A stretch of DNA of 64,000 nucleotides, taken from positions 186,001 through 250,000 of the forward strand of contig NZ_BMXN01000002.1 of assembly GCF_014651775.1 (NCBI RefSeq), in the 5' to 3' direction. The position numbers and the translations under genes are program-made. The notes below the pieces were generated by a model, which saw nothing but the letters and a program-made list of their open reading frames with translations, ran no database searches and was not told where the DNA came from. Source of the stretch: Vreelandella hamiltonii (GTDB taxonomy: Bacteria; Pseudomonadota; Gammaproteobacteria; Pseudomonadales; Halomonadaceae). This document shows, one piece after another, positions 22,938 through 32,266 of this stretch. The number at the start of each line of letters is the position of its first letter. Position 1 is the first letter of the stretch.

Positions 22938-23732
22938 TCAGCGCTCCGTGCCTGACGATATCTCGTGACGTAGTGCTTCCAGCATAGGCGTAAGCCCAGT
23001 GGCCAGCTCGCCAATCATGGGCTTTGCATACAAGAAGCCCTGTTGCCGGGTGATGCCTGCCCGAGCCAGCCACAGCGCTTCCTGGCGCGTTTCCACGCCT
23101 TCGGCAATCAGCGTCATGTCCAGTTCCCTGGCCAGCAGGATGATCGCATTGAGCAGGGCCTGACGGCGTGGGTGCTGATCGCAGTTCATGACCAGCTCAC
23201 GGTCGATCTTGAGCTTGTCAGGTGCCAGAACGGTCAACAGATCCAGATTGGCATAGCCGTTGCCAAAGTCGTCCAGGGCCGTTTTGAAACCCATGTTGCG
23301 GTAAGCATCGATGATGTTGCACAAGTGTTGGCGGTCGCGTACCCGCTCGGTCTCGGTGATCTCGAAGATCAGTTTGTCGGTGGGCCATCCCACCCGTTGA
23401 GATACCTCCAAGGTGGCTTGAATGCAGGCTTCGGGTTCATATACGGCGTTGGGCAGGAAGTTGATGGAGAGATCGGTCTCCATGCCCAGCTCGCTGGCCA
23501 GTTCGATGGCACGGACCCGGCACGCCTGATCGAAGCGATACAACAGGTCGTCGGTCACTTGGGACAGGATGCTCCAGGCAGAAGCGCCATCGAGGCCGCG
23601 AACCAGGGCTTCATGGGTCACCACGCGGGCCTGGGAAAGGTCGACGATGGGTTGGAAGGCCATGGTGAACTCAAAGGGCAGCTCGCCTTCACAGCGTTTA
23701 CACACTCCGTTCACTCGCGCACAGTTAGCCAT
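22938..23732 (-). CDS. EAL-domain c-di-GMP phosphodiesterase
   Basis: 264 residues, a single EAL domain with a short Cys-containing N-terminus (NCARVNGVCKRCEG), possibly a small metal or redox site. Catalytic residues are present: VTHEALVRG (EAL Glu), NFLPN, FEITETER, ALDDFGNGYANLDLL, LKIDRELV, IAEGVETRQEA and the QQGFLYAKP end. It should hydrolyse c-di-GMP to pGpG. Paired with the downstream diguanylate cyclase it probably forms a local c-di-GMP switch. The N-terminal CxxC-type cysteines are unusual and may sense redox state or metal, which is inference. Confidence 0.92.
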   Translation of the reverse strand: MANCARVNGVCKRCEGELPFEFTMAFQPIVDLSQARVVTHEALVRGLDGASAWSILSQVTDDLLYRFDQACRVRAIELASELGMETDLSINFLPNAVYEPEACIQATLEVSQRVGWPTDKLIFEITETERVRDRQHLCNIIDAYRNMGFKTALDDFGNGYANLDLLTVLAPDKLKIDRELVMNCDQHPRRQALLNAIILLARELDMTLIAEGVETRQEALWLARAGITRQQGFLYAKPMIGELATGLTPMLEALRHEISSGTER

Positions 23733-23897
23733 GCCGTTACCCCATGTCGTCTTTCATTCGGCCGACGGGTCACGTCGCCTGGATTGGAAATCGTCGAAAA
23801 GCACGTGCTCGCATTGGCAACGTGCTGCCAAGAGTTAAGCTTAGTCTAGCGATAACGGCATTGTCTGTATAGGTTTTGTATAGAGTGGCGATGGCAG

Positions 23898-23924
23898 ACA
23901 AAAAAAACGCCCGGCTGGGCGTTT
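23898..23924 (-). terminator. Terminator of the CoA-transferase operon
   Basis: On the minus strand AAACGCCC/GGGCGTTT (23905-23912 with 23917-23924, loop 4) is followed by a run of eight T. It ends transcription arriving from the gcdH/CoA-transferase side. Confidence 0.85.
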
Positions 23925-24003
23925 CAAGGGGTACTACATCGACATAGGTTCATAATTAAAGTGGGTAATAGTTAAAGTGGGTCATATTCGCAAGAGAGCA
24001 GTA

Positions 24004-25218
24004 CTAGATGATGCCTGCCGCGCGAAGCGCCGCGCGCTGCTCGTCACTGATGCCAATGGCATCCAGCACGCTATCGGTGTGCTCGCCCAGGGTCGGGGGA
24101 GCGCTCTGGGCACTCAGTGACTGCCCGTTGATACGAATCGGGTTGGCGACGAGATTGACTTCGCCTGCCAGTGCATGGGGCAGCGTCTGCTTGAGCCCGC
24201 GTGCCTTGACATGAGGATCGTCGAACACGCGATCAAGGGTATTGATAGGCCCGCAGGGCACACCGACCGCTTCGCAGGCTGCCAGCCAGGTATCGGTAGG
24301 CTGTGCTGCCAGGGCGAGCGCCAGGATCGGCACCAGCGCTTCGCGATGCTGTACACGACTGCCATTGGTGGCAAAGCGTTCGTCTTGCGCCAGGTGTGGC
24401 TGGTCGATGACCTGGCAGAAGCGTTTGAACTGTTCGTCGTTGCCGACGGCCACGATCATGTGGCCATCGGCGGTAGCAAACGCCTGATAGGGCACGATGT
24501 TCGGGTGCGCATTGCCCAGCCGCTGGGGTACCTGGCCGGAGGTCAGGTAATTGAGTGCCTGGTTGGCCAGCACACCTACCTGTACGTCCATGAGCGCCAG
24601 GTCGATATGGCAGCCTTCGCCACTATCGCGGCGCTGGTATAGCGCTGCCAGCACCGCATTGGTGGCATACAGGCCCGTGAAAATGTCGGTAATGGCGACC
24701 CCCACCTTGACCGGGCCGCCACCGGGTTCACCGTCGGGTTGGCCGGTCAGGCTCATGAGGCCGCCCATGGCCTGAATCATGAAATCGTAGCCCGCTCGAT
24801 GGGCGTAGGGGCTTTCCTGGCCAAAGCCGGTAATGGAGCAGTAGACCAGGCCAGGATTGAGTGCTTTCAGGCTCGCGTAGTCAAGGCCGTACTTTTTCAG
24901 CCCGCCGACCTTGAAGTTTTCCAGCACCACGTCCGATTGGGCCGCCAACTGCTTGATCAGTGCCTGGCCTTCGGGCTTGGCCATATCGACCGTCACCGAG
25001 CGTTTTCCGCGATTGGCGCACAGGTAGTAGGCCGACTCGTTGCTGCCGGAGAGCCAGGGTGGCCCCCAGTGGCGCGTGTCATCGCCGCTTTGGGGGCGCT
25101 CTACCTTGATCACCTCGGCACCCATGTCGGCCAGCATCTGCCCGCACCAGGGGCCTGCCAGTACCCGAGAGATATCGAGTACCTTGATGCCTGCCAGGGG
25201 CTTTGCGACTGTGCTCAT
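24004..25218 (-). CDS. CaiB/BaiF family CoA-transferase (probably succinyl-CoA:glutarate)
   Basis: 404 residues. Class III CoA-transferase motifs are visible: VLDISRVLAGPWCGQMLADMGAEVIKVE (substrate-binding N-terminus), the region around the catalytic Asp with LALMDVQVGVLANQ, and RAGYDFMIQAMGGLMSLTG. The enzyme moves CoA between carboxylic acids. Directly upstream is glutaryl-CoA dehydrogenase (27-base gap), so activation of glutarate to glutaryl-CoA by succinyl-CoA is the best inference; other dicarboxylates cannot be excluded. The operon ends at the terminator near 23.9 kb. Confidence 0.88.
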   Translation of the reverse strand: MSTVAKPLAGIKVLDISRVLAGPWCGQMLADMGAEVIKVERPQSGDDTRHWGPPWLSGSNESAYYLCANRGKRSVTVDMAKPEGQALIKQLAAQSDVVLENFKVGGLKKYGLDYASLKALNPGLVYCSITGFGQESPYAHRAGYDFMIQAMGGLMSLTGQPDGEPGGGPVKVGVAITDIFTGLYATNAVLAALYQRRDSGEGCHIDLALMDVQVGVLANQALNYLTSGQVPQRLGNAHPNIVPYQAFATADGHMIVAVGNDEQFKRFCQVIDQPHLAQDERFATNGSRVQHREALVPILALALAAQPTDTWLAACEAVGVPCGPINTLDRVFDDPHVKARGLKQTLPHALAGEVNLVANPIRINGQSLSAQSAPPTLGEHTDSVLDAIGISDEQRAALRAAGII

Positions 25219-25245
25219 GGGGTGCCTCGCTGAGTGATGACGACG

Positions 25246-26424
25246 TTAGAAGAACGACTGAATGCCGGTTTGTGCGCGGCCCAGAATCAGGGCGTGCACA
25301 TCGTGCGTACCTTCATAGGTATTCACGGACTCCAGGTTCACCATGTGGCGGATCACGCCGTACTCGTCGGAGACGCCATTGCCACCGTGCATGTCGCGCG
25401 CCACCCGGGCGATGTCCAGCGCTTTGCCACAGTTGTTGCGTTTGATCAGCGAGATCATTTCCGGCGCCCAGTTGCCGCTGTCCATCAGGCGGCCCACCTG
25501 CAGGGCGGCTTGCAGGCCCAGGGTGATTTCGGTCTGCATGTCGGCCAGCTTCTTCTGGATCAGCTGGTTGGCGGCCAGCGGGCGGCCAAACTGCTTGCGG
25601 TCCAAGGTGTACTGACGGGCAGCGTGCCAGCAGAATTCAGCGGTGCCCATCACGCCCCAGGCGATGCCGTAGCGTGCTTTGTTCAAGCAGCCGAAAGGAC
25701 CTTTCAGGCCGCTGACGTTGGGCAGCAGGTTCTCTTCGGGAACGAAGGCGTTGTCGAGGACGATTTCGCCGGTGATCGATGCACGCAGAGAGACCTTGCC
25801 TTCGATTTTCGGGGTGGAGAAGCCTTCGGTGCCACGCTCGACGATGAAGCCTTTGATCTGGTTATCGTGGGCAGCGGACTTGGCCCAGACCACCGCGATA
25901 TCGGCAATCGGGCTGTTGGTGATCCACATTTTCGCGCCGGTCAGGCGGTAGCCACCATCGACTTTTTCCGCACGGGTGATCATGGAGCCCGGATCGGAGC
26001 CATGGTCGGGTTCGGTCAGGCCGAAGCAGCCCACCATCTCGCCACTGGCCAGCTTGGGCAGGTATTTCTGTTTCTGCTCTTCGGAGCCATACGCTTCGAT
26101 GGGGTACATCACCAGCGATGACTGCACGCTCATGGCCGAGCGGTAGCCGGAATCGACACGCTCCACTTCACGGGCGATCAGGCCATAAGCCACGTGGTTG
26201 ACGCCCGCGCCGCCGTATTCCGGGGAAACCGTGGCGCCCAACAGGCCCAGCTCGCCCATCTCGGACATGATGTCACGATCGAAACGCTCTTCGCGGAAAG
26301 CGCTCAGCACACGTGGTTGCAGGTTTTCCTGGCAGTAGTCGTGGGCGGCGTCACGAATCTGGCGCTCTTCATCGGTGAGCTGGTATTCGAGAAGCAGCGG
26401 GTCGTCCCAGTTGAAGCGTGTCAT
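25246..26424 (-). CDS. gcdH: Glutaryl-CoA dehydrogenase
   Basis: 392 residues of the acyl-CoA dehydrogenase family. FAD- and substrate-binding segments ([33 protein letters not shown]) and the catalytic Glu in [14 protein letters not shown] are intact. The NTYEGTHD form and NYG-type spacing favour glutaryl-CoA over short-chain acyl-CoA dehydrogenases. It oxidises and decarboxylates glutaryl-CoA to crotonyl-CoA in the last steps of lysine, tryptophan and glutarate catabolism. Electrons pass to ETF. It is cotranscribed with the CoA-transferase and adjoins csiR. Confidence 0.92.
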   Translation of the reverse strand: MTRFNWDDPLLLEYQLTDEERQIRDAAHDYCQENLQPRVLSAFREERFDRDIMSEMGELGLLGATVSPEYGGAGVNHVAYGLIAREVERVDSGYRSAMSVQSSLVMYPIEAYGSEEQKQKYLPKLASGEMVGCFGLTEPDHGSDPGSMITRAEKVDGGYRLTGAKMWITNSPIADIAVVWAKSAAHDNQIKGFIVERGTEGFSTPKIEGKVSLRASITGEIVLDNAFVPEENLLPNVSGLKGPFGCLNKARYGIAWGVMGTAEFCWHAARQYTLDRKQFGRPLAANQLIQKKLADMQTEITLGLQAALQVGRLMDSGNWAPEMISLIKRNNCGKALDIARVARDMHGGNGVSDEYGVIRHMVNLESVNTYEGTHDVHALILGRAQTGIQSFF

Positions 26425-26474
26425 GGCGTTGAACTCCGAAAGATGATCTTGTTGAGCCCAATGTATCGCCGTTA

Positions 26475-26500
26475 TTTAAAAATATCTACATTTTTTTAAA
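26475..26500. promoter_or_regulatory. Candidate operator: A/T-rich inverted repeat before gcdH
   Basis: TTTAAAAA (26475-26482) pairs with TTTTTAAA (26493-26500) across 10 bases, 50-75 bp upstream of gcdH. Position fits control by the neighbouring GntR-type regulator. No experimental motif is used here. Confidence 0.35.
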
Positions 26501-26524
26501 ACGCAGAATTTAATCGCCCGGCAT

Positions 26525-27214
26525 TCAATCGATGCCGCGGGCTTGCAGTACCCGTGTGATGATAGGCACCGGGGTCATCAGGTGGTCGCGCATCAGGTCG
26601 GCCGCCTGCTCGGTGTTGCGGGCGAGAATGACGTCGACCAGCGCAGCGTGCTCCTGGCGCTTGATGTCCAGCGCCTGGGGCGACATGACGGTCTCTTGCA
26701 GCCACAGGTGGCGATAGCGCTCTACCTGATCGAACAGGGTGTTGCGCATCTGCAGCAGGTGGGGGGAGTTGCAGCCGCTGGCAATGGCGGTATGGAACGC
26801 CTTGTGGCGTAAATCCCAGCCGTCCAGCAGTTCGTCGGGGGAGCTGACGTCGGTGACTTTGGCCAGGCGGTGTGCCGTGGCCAGGACGTTGGCTTCCCAG
26901 TCGTCGTCGCCACGTTCGATGGCGAGGCGCAAAATCAGCCCTTCCAACTGAGCGCGAGCGTCGTAGATATCGTTCAGTTCGGCCAGCGACATGGCCGCCA
27001 CCCGGTAGCCCCGTTGGCTGATGGCCACGACCAGCCGGTCGGCGACCAGCTGTGACAGCGCTTCACGCAGGGGGCCGGTGCTCACGCCGTAATACTCTTT
27101 CAAACGGCTCATCAAGAGCTTCTCTTCGGGGGCATAGCGGCCACGAATGATGTCCTGCTTGAGCGCGTGGTAAGCGCTAATCGCTAGGTTCTGGCGCGGT
27201 GCATCGTGCTCCAT
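26525..27214 (-). CDS. csiR: CsiR-like GntR/FadR-family regulator
   Basis: 229 residues. The N-terminal winged helix (ALKQDIIRGRYAPEEKLLMSRLKEYYGVSTGPLREALSQLVADRLV) is followed by a FCD-type ligand domain (residues 80-225) with the Asp/His set around DARAQLEG, LRHKAFHTAI and EHAALVDVILARN. The DNA-binding part reads YYGVSTGPLREALSQL and SQRGYRVA, much like CsiR, which controls glutarate/2-hydroxyglutarate genes in E. coli. Here it lies between gcdH and lhgO, transcribed divergently from lhgO, so it likely senses 2-hydroxyglutarate or glutarate. The ligand is inferred from neighbours. Confidence 0.82.
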   Translation of the reverse strand: MEHDAPRQNLAISAYHALKQDIIRGRYAPEEKLLMSRLKEYYGVSTGPLREALSQLVADRLVVAISQRGYRVAAMSLAELNDIYDARAQLEGLILRLAIERGDDDWEANVLATAHRLAKVTDVSSPDELLDGWDLRHKAFHTAIASGCNSPHLLQMRNTLFDQVERYRHLWLQETVMSPQALDIKRQEHAALVDVILARNTEQAADLMRDHLMTPVPIITRVLQARGID

Positions 27215-27291
27215 GGGGACTCCTTGGATCAGTGTGGCTTAGACCAATGTAGGGGCGTGGCGGTCAACGTAGAATAACGGCTATTATCAAT

Positions 27292-27306
27292 AAATTTTGA
27301 AAATTT
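27292..27306. promoter_or_regulatory. Perfect 15-bp palindrome before lhgO, candidate CsiR operator
   Basis: AAATTTT-G-AAAATTT is a perfect palindrome centred 27 bases before ATG 27326, in the divergent csiR/lhgO gap. A second A/T-rich inverted repeat precedes gcdH. Confidence 0.4.
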
Positions 27307-27325
27307 GGCACAGGTAACGACATTC

Positions 27326-28519
27326 ATGTGGGATTTCATCATTGTCGGCGGCGGCATACTGGGTTTTTCCACCGCCATGCAGTTGCAACAGGCCTACCCG
27401 GACAAACGCTTGCTGGTGTTGGAAAAGGAAGCAGGCCCCGCTCAGCATCAAACCGGCCATAACAGCGGCGTGATTCATGCCGGGGTGTATTACACGCCAG
27501 GAAGCCTGAAAGCGAAGTTTTGCCTGGAGGGTAACCGTGCGACCCGCGAGTTCTGTGACCAGCATGGCGTGCGTTACGACATCTGCGGCAAGCTGCTGGT
27601 GGCCACCAATCCGCTGGAAAAGCAGCGTATGGAAGCGCTCTGGGAGCGCACGGCGGCCAACGGTCTGGAGCGGGAGTGGTTGGAGGCCGCGGCGCTCAAG
27701 GAGCGAGAGCCCAACATTACCGGTGTGGCGGGCATTTTCGTGCCTTCCAGCGGCATCGTGAACTATGCCGAAGTCACCCAGGCGATGGCCGCCGAGTTCA
27801 CCCGGCTGGGCGGCGAGATTCGCTTCGATCACTGCGTGACGGGCCTTGACGAGCGGGCCGATGAGGTCGTGGTGACCACCGAGCACGAGACCTTCACCAG
27901 CCGCTATCTGGTCTCCTGCTCGGGGTTGATGGCCGACAGGGTGATCCGCATGCTGGGCAAGGACCCCGGTTTCACGATTTGCCCCTTCCGTGGCGAATAC
28001 TACCTGCTTCCCGAGCGCCACAACCGCATCGTCAACCACCTGATCTACCCGATTCCCGACCCCGCCATGCCTTTTTTGGGTGTTCACCTGACCCGCATGA
28101 TCGACGGCACGGTCACCGTTGGGCCCAATGCGGTGCTGGCGCTCAAGCGCGAAGGGTATCGCAAGCAGGACATGTCGCTACGCGATATGGGGCAGATGTT
28201 CAGCCACCCGGGCATCCTGAAAGTGCTGGGCAAGCATCTCAAGCCTGGGCTGGTAGAAATGAAAAACTCGCTTTACAAGCGCGGCTATCTGGAGTTGGTA
28301 CGCAAGTACTGCCCGAGCCTGACCCTGGAGGATTTGACCCCTTACCCGGCGGGCGTACGCGCTCAGGCGGTCTCCAACGATGGTCGGCTGGTGGATGACT
28401 TCCTGTTCGTGAATACTCCGCGCACGGTCAACGTGGGCAATGCGCCATCGCCTGCGGCGACCTCGGCGCTACCCATTGGTGCGCATATCGTGGAGCAGGT
28501 GAAAACGTTGTTGGATTAG
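27326..28519 (+). CDS. lhgO: L-2-hydroxyglutarate oxidase/dehydrogenase
   Basis: 397 residues from ATG 27326; the longer frame from TTG 27305 lacks family sequence. The FAD motif FIIVGGGILGFSTAM (G8, G10, G13) is followed by SGVIHAGVYYTPGSLKA, a strong signature of LhgO/YgaF. Further motifs GEYYLLP, FLGVHLTRMIDGTVTVGPNAV and the late NVGNAPSPAATSALPIG are all present. The enzyme oxidises L-2-hydroxyglutarate to 2-oxoglutarate, passing electrons to the membrane quinone pool. In E. coli it acts after glutarate hydroxylation by CsiD; no csiD/glaH gene is visible here. It is divergent from csiR, supporting co-regulation. Confidence 0.92.
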   Translation: MWDFIIVGGGILGFSTAMQLQQAYPDKRLLVLEKEAGPAQHQTGHNSGVIHAGVYYTPGSLKAKFCLEGNRATREFCDQHGVRYDICGKLLVATNPLEKQRMEALWERTAANGLEREWLEAAALKEREPNITGVAGIFVPSSGIVNYAEVTQAMAAEFTRLGGEIRFDHCVTGLDERADEVVVTTEHETFTSRYLVSCSGLMADRVIRMLGKDPGFTICPFRGEYYLLPERHNRIVNHLIYPIPDPAMPFLGVHLTRMIDGTVTVGPNAVLALKREGYRKQDMSLRDMGQMFSHPGILKVLGKHLKPGLVEMKNSLYKRGYLELVRKYCPSLTLEDLTPYPAGVRAQAVSNDGRLVDDFLFVNTPRTVNVGNAPSPAATSALPIGAHIVEQVKTLLD

Positions 28520-28650
28520 TATCTAACGCGACTGCCGTGCTAACGTTTAAATACCGTTCTCGGCGCCGCTGACGGCGGCGAGAAACTGGCTCCTTACCTC
28601 CTTTACGTCAACCATAATCAATAAGTCCAAGCAGGACGGAGGCAATTCCA

Positions 28651-29610
28651 ATGAAAAAACTAAAATATACCGTTGCAGCGACCATGATGGCGGCTGCTCT
28701 GCCCGCCAGCGCTCAGCAGCTCTCCATCGCGACCGGCGGTACCGGCGGCGTTTACTACCCGATCGGTGGTGGCTTTGCCGAAATGATCAACAACCATATC
28801 GATGGCGCTCAGGCGACCGCCGAAGTGACCGGCGCTTCCGTCGAGAACATGGGGCTGATCATGCGCGGTGATGCCGATCTGGCCTTGGTCCTGGCCGATA
28901 CCGCTTATCAGGCCTATACCGGTACGGGTGATTTTGAAGGTCGTCAGATCGAGAATACTCGCGCACTGGCCTCGGTCTACCCGAACGCGGTGCAGCTCGT
29001 GACGCTGGCCGAGTCGGACATTCACAGCATTGCGGATCTGGCTGGAAAACGCGTCTCCGTGGGTGCGCCGGGTAGCGGCACCGAGCTGAACGCGCGTGCT
29101 CTGCTGGAAGCCAATGGCGTCAGCTACAGCGACTTCACTCCCCAGCGCCTGAACTTCAACGAAACCGCCGATGCCATTCGTGATGGCGATATCGACGCCG
29201 GTTTCTGGAGCGTTGGTCCGCCCACCAGCTCGATTCTCAACCTTGCTGCCACGCGCGATATTCGCCTGATCGGCCTGTCCGATGAAGAGATTGCCAACGC
29301 TCAGGAAGTGGAAGCGGTGTTTGCGCCTTATGAACTGGCCGCGGGCATGTACGATGGCATGGACGAAGCGGTCCAGACCATTGGTATTCCCAACGTACTG
29401 GTCGTCAATGCCGATATGGACGAAGAGCTGGCCTACCAACTGACCCACCTGCTGTTCGAAAACATCGATGAGCTGATCGCCGTTCACCCGGCAGCCAACG
29501 ACACTACCGTCGAGTTCACCATGGGCTCTACGCCAGTGCCGCTGCATCCGGGCGCTATCCGCTACTTCGAAGAAGCCGGTGCGGATATCCCTGACAACCT
29601 GCGCCCGTAA
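28651..29610 (+). CDS. TAXI-family TRAP transporter substrate-binding protein
   Basis: 319 residues with a clear signal peptide (residues 1-21, MKKLKYTVAATMMAAALPASA then QQL). The TAXI signature is intact at the mature N-terminus (IATGGTGGVYYPIGGGFAEMIN), followed by GKRVSVGAPGSGTELNARALLEA and the VGPPTSSILNLA region. It works in the periplasm and delivers substrate to the fused permease encoded 0.6 kb downstream. The genomic neighbours (lhgO, gcdH) suggest a C5 dicarboxylate such as glutarate or 2-hydroxyglutarate. Substrate is inferred. Confidence 0.9.
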   Translation: MKKLKYTVAATMMAAALPASAQQLSIATGGTGGVYYPIGGGFAEMINNHIDGAQATAEVTGASVENMGLIMRGDADLALVLADTAYQAYTGTGDFEGRQIENTRALASVYPNAVQLVTLAESDIHSIADLAGKRVSVGAPGSGTELNARALLEANGVSYSDFTPQRLNFNETADAIRDGDIDAGFWSVGPPTSSILNLAATRDIRLIGLSDEEIANAQEVEAVFAPYELAAGMYDGMDEAVQTIGIPNVLVVNADMDEELAYQLTHLLFENIDELIAVHPAANDTTVEFTMGSTPVPLHPGAIRYFEEAGADIPDNLRP

Positions 29611-29623
29611 TCGCGGAGCCGCT

Positions 29624-30145
29624 ATGCGGTGGTATTTTCCACTGGTGGCGCTTCTCACGATGAGCGGCATGTGCGCCGAAGCGGGGGCTACCCCTGCTTC
29701 GGCGTCGCAGCGTCTGGTCGTCACGACCGCAGACCATCAGGCGCTGCTGGATGTCGCGGCACCCAGCGGCAGCCGCTGGTGCATCCAGTGGCAGCACTCG
29801 GTAAAGCATTTCACGGTCCTGGACTGCTACCGTAATGCGGCAGGAACGCTGCAGCTGGAGCGTAGCCATCAGCCGGATTTTGCCGCTGGGCTCGGGCATG
29901 TCCTGGGACGTGGCGAGCAAGTGTCGGATGGGGAGGGTGGCTACTGGATCAATGAGATTAACGAATCGGTGCCCAATAACCGCTACGCACTACGGGTGGG
30001 GGCTCTCGCGGTAAACCATCAGGTGGTCTGGCCCGATGGTGAGCATGCCGCGTGCAGCTTGAGCGAGCGGGTGGCTGGGCAGCGTGTCACGATTCAACTG
30101 ATGGAGGCTCGCGACGTCTTGCCCCATGACGATATCTGTCAATGA
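29624..30145 (+). CDS. DUF1850 protein of TAXI-TRAP operons
   Basis: 173 residues from ATG 29624, 13 bases after the binding-protein stop. An N-terminal signal peptide (WYFPLVALLTMSGMCAEAGA) indicates export. The segment RWCIQWQHSVKHFTVLDCYR matches the DUF1850 pattern (WxHSVxxxPVxE-like), a small family found between TAXI binding proteins and their fused permeases. Two Cys in the mature domain could form a disulfide. Its role is unknown; a periplasmic accessory of the transporter is the contextual inference. Confidence 0.82.
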   Translation: MRWYFPLVALLTMSGMCAEAGATPASASQRLVVTTADHQALLDVAAPSGSRWCIQWQHSVKHFTVLDCYRNAAGTLQLERSHQPDFAAGLGHVLGRGEQVSDGEGGYWINEINESVPNNRYALRVGALAVNHQVVWPDGEHAACSLSERVAGQRVTIQLMEARDVLPHDDICQ

Positions 30146-30237
30146 AAGCTGTTGCCAAGCACATCACATAAAGCCGGGTGTACCACGCCTGGCGCTATTA
30201 CATAACGTATAAGTTAGCTAACGCTTCCGAGGACTTC

Positions 30238-32250
30238 ATGAACGAATCCACTCCACCGCCGGTCATCATGCCGGGCGGGAATGCGATTCAACCCCGCATT
30301 GTGCTGTGGTGTATCACCATTGTTGCCGTGGGGCTTTCGTTATTCCAACTCTATTCTGCGGGTATTCAACCCCTGGGTCTCTTCTATCAGCGCAGTATCC
30401 ACCTTGCGCTGATCATGCTGTTGGCGTTTCTGATGTTTCCGGCTTTTGGCCCTCACCGTAAACGCGGTGTGCTGGGCTGGGGGATCGATTTTATCTTCTT
30501 CGCCGGGGCGCTGATCACCGGGGGGTACCTGGTGCTCAACCTGGACGCCATTTTCAGCCGCGCCGGATTCTGGAACGAGACGGACATTCTGGTGGCCTGT
30601 ATTGCCACGGTGACCGTACTGGAAGCCAGCCGCCGTGCGGTGGGCCTGGGCATGACGATCATTGGCCTGCTGGCGATCATCTATGCCTTTGCCGGGCCAC
30701 GGGGCGAGCTGCCCTGGCTGGGCGAGTGGATGCCCGGCATCATGGCTCACCGTGGCTACAGCCTCGACCGCGTGGCGGGTCAGCTCTACCTGGGGCAAGA
30801 AGGCATCTTCGGCCTGCCGCTGGGCGTGGCCGCCACTTATATCTTCATATTCGTCCTGTTTGGTGCGTTTCTGGAAAGCACGGGCGCAGGCAAGTTCTTC
30901 ATCGACATGGCTTACGCAGCCACGGGCAGGCAGCGTGGTGGCCCGGCGAAGGCGGCGGTGCTGGCATCGGCGGGCATGGGGTCGATTTCTGGCAGTGCCA
31001 TCGCCAACGTGGTGACCACCGGAGCGTTCACCATTCCGCTGATGAAGAAGCTGGGCTACAAGCCGAAGCAGGCGGGAGGCATCGAGGCGGCGGCTTCTAC
31101 CGGTGGGCAGATCATGCCGCCGCTGATGGGGGCCGGGGCGTTCCTGATTGCCGAGTACACCAATACGCCGTACCTGGAAATCGTCAAGATCAGTATTCTG
31201 CCGGCCATCATGTACTTTGCCACGGTGTATCTCTTCGTCCACATCATCGCCTTGAAGCAAGGCATGCAGGGCATGCCCAAGAGCGAGCTGCCGCAGATGC
31301 GCCAGGTAATGAAGGATGGCTGGCATTTCCTGCTGCCGCTGGCGGTGCTGGTATGGCTGCTGGCCATGAGCATGTCGCCCATGCGGGTGGGCTACTACGC
31401 GGTGGTGACCATGGTCGCCGTGGCGGTGATCCGCTATGCGCTGTGGTACTTCTTCGTGGCTCCCAAGCAGGGCCAACCCGTGACCTTCGAGCGCACCAAG
31501 GGGGTGCTGTGGGCCGGGCTGGTGAAGCTGGTTCAGGGGCTGGAGCTGGGCGCGCGCAACGCCGTGGCGGTTTCCATGGCCTGTGCTGTGGCAGGGATCA
31601 TCGTGGGCGTCGTGGGGCTGACTGGCCTGGGGCTCAAGTTCTCCTCCATGATGCTGGCCTTCTCTGGCGGTAACCTGGTGCTGGCACTGTTGATGGTCCT
31701 GCTGGCGAGTCTGATTCTGGGCATGGGTCTGCCCGTGACGGCCAGCTATATCGTATTGATCGTGCTGGTCGGCCCAGCCTTGACAGCCGAGTTCGGCGTG
31801 CCGCTGCTGATCGCTCACCTGGTGGTGTTCTGGTACTCCCAGGACTCCAACGTGACGCCTCCCATCGCCTTGGCAGGCTTTGCCGGGGCAGCGATTGCGG
31901 GCAGTAAACCCATGGAAACCGGCGTGCAGGCGTGGAAGTTTGCCAAGGGGCTCTACCTGATCCCGCTGTTCATGGTGTTCAACCCGGAGATCATCGTGGG
32001 TGGGCCGGTACCGGTGGTGATCTGGAACGGCGTCATCGCCATTCTGGCGCTGGGGGCGTTTGCCGCGTCGCTGGAGGGCTACCTGTTCACGCGCATGTCT
32101 TGGGTGCCGCGTCTGGCCATTGGCGGCGCGATCTTCGCAGTGTTCTACCCCAGCCTGTGGACAGAAATCGCAGGCGTGGTGGTCATGGCGGTGGTCATTG
32201 CGGCCAACTGGCAAGCCAGCCGACGTGAGGCGCTGAGCGTAGCGAGTTAA
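30238..32250 (+). CDS. TRAP transporter fused permease (DctQ-DctM type)
   Basis: 670 residues taking ATG 30238 behind GAGGA; a start at 30178 would add 20 residues without support. More than a dozen hydrophobic helices are visible. The N-terminal third corresponds to the small DctQ subunit and the rest to DctM, as usual in TAXI systems. Diagnostic segments include SIHLALIMLLAFLMFP, GSISGSAIANVVTTG and STGGQIMPPLMGAGAFLIAEYT. It uses a sodium or proton gradient to import the ligand handed over by the TAXI protein. A terminator follows. Confidence 0.92.
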   Translation: MNESTPPPVIMPGGNAIQPRIVLWCITIVAVGLSLFQLYSAGIQPLGLFYQRSIHLALIMLLAFLMFPAFGPHRKRGVLGWGIDFIFFAGALITGGYLVLNLDAIFSRAGFWNETDILVACIATVTVLEASRRAVGLGMTIIGLLAIIYAFAGPRGELPWLGEWMPGIMAHRGYSLDRVAGQLYLGQEGIFGLPLGVAATYIFIFVLFGAFLESTGAGKFFIDMAYAATGRQRGGPAKAAVLASAGMGSISGSAIANVVTTGAFTIPLMKKLGYKPKQAGGIEAAASTGGQIMPPLMGAGAFLIAEYTNTPYLEIVKISILPAIMYFATVYLFVHIIALKQGMQGMPKSELPQMRQVMKDGWHFLLPLAVLVWLLAMSMSPMRVGYYAVVTMVAVAVIRYALWYFFVAPKQGQPVTFERTKGVLWAGLVKLVQGLELGARNAVAVSMACAVAGIIVGVVGLTGLGLKFSSMMLAFSGGNLVLALLMVLLASLILGMGLPVTASYIVLIVLVGPALTAEFGVPLLIAHLVVFWYSQDSNVTPPIALAGFAGAAIAGSKPMETGVQAWKFAKGLYLIPLFMVFNPEIIVGGPVPVVIWNGVIAILALGAFAASLEGYLFTRMSWVPRLAIGGAIFAVFYPSLWTEIAGVVVMAVVIAANWQASRREALSVAS

Positions 32251-32266
32251 CGGCCATCCCTAACAG

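Noticed and set aside
27305-27325. TTG start for lhgO seven codons upstream
   Set aside because: The extra residues are not part of the family, and ATG 27326 gives the canonical MWDFIIVGGG start with AGGTAA upstream.
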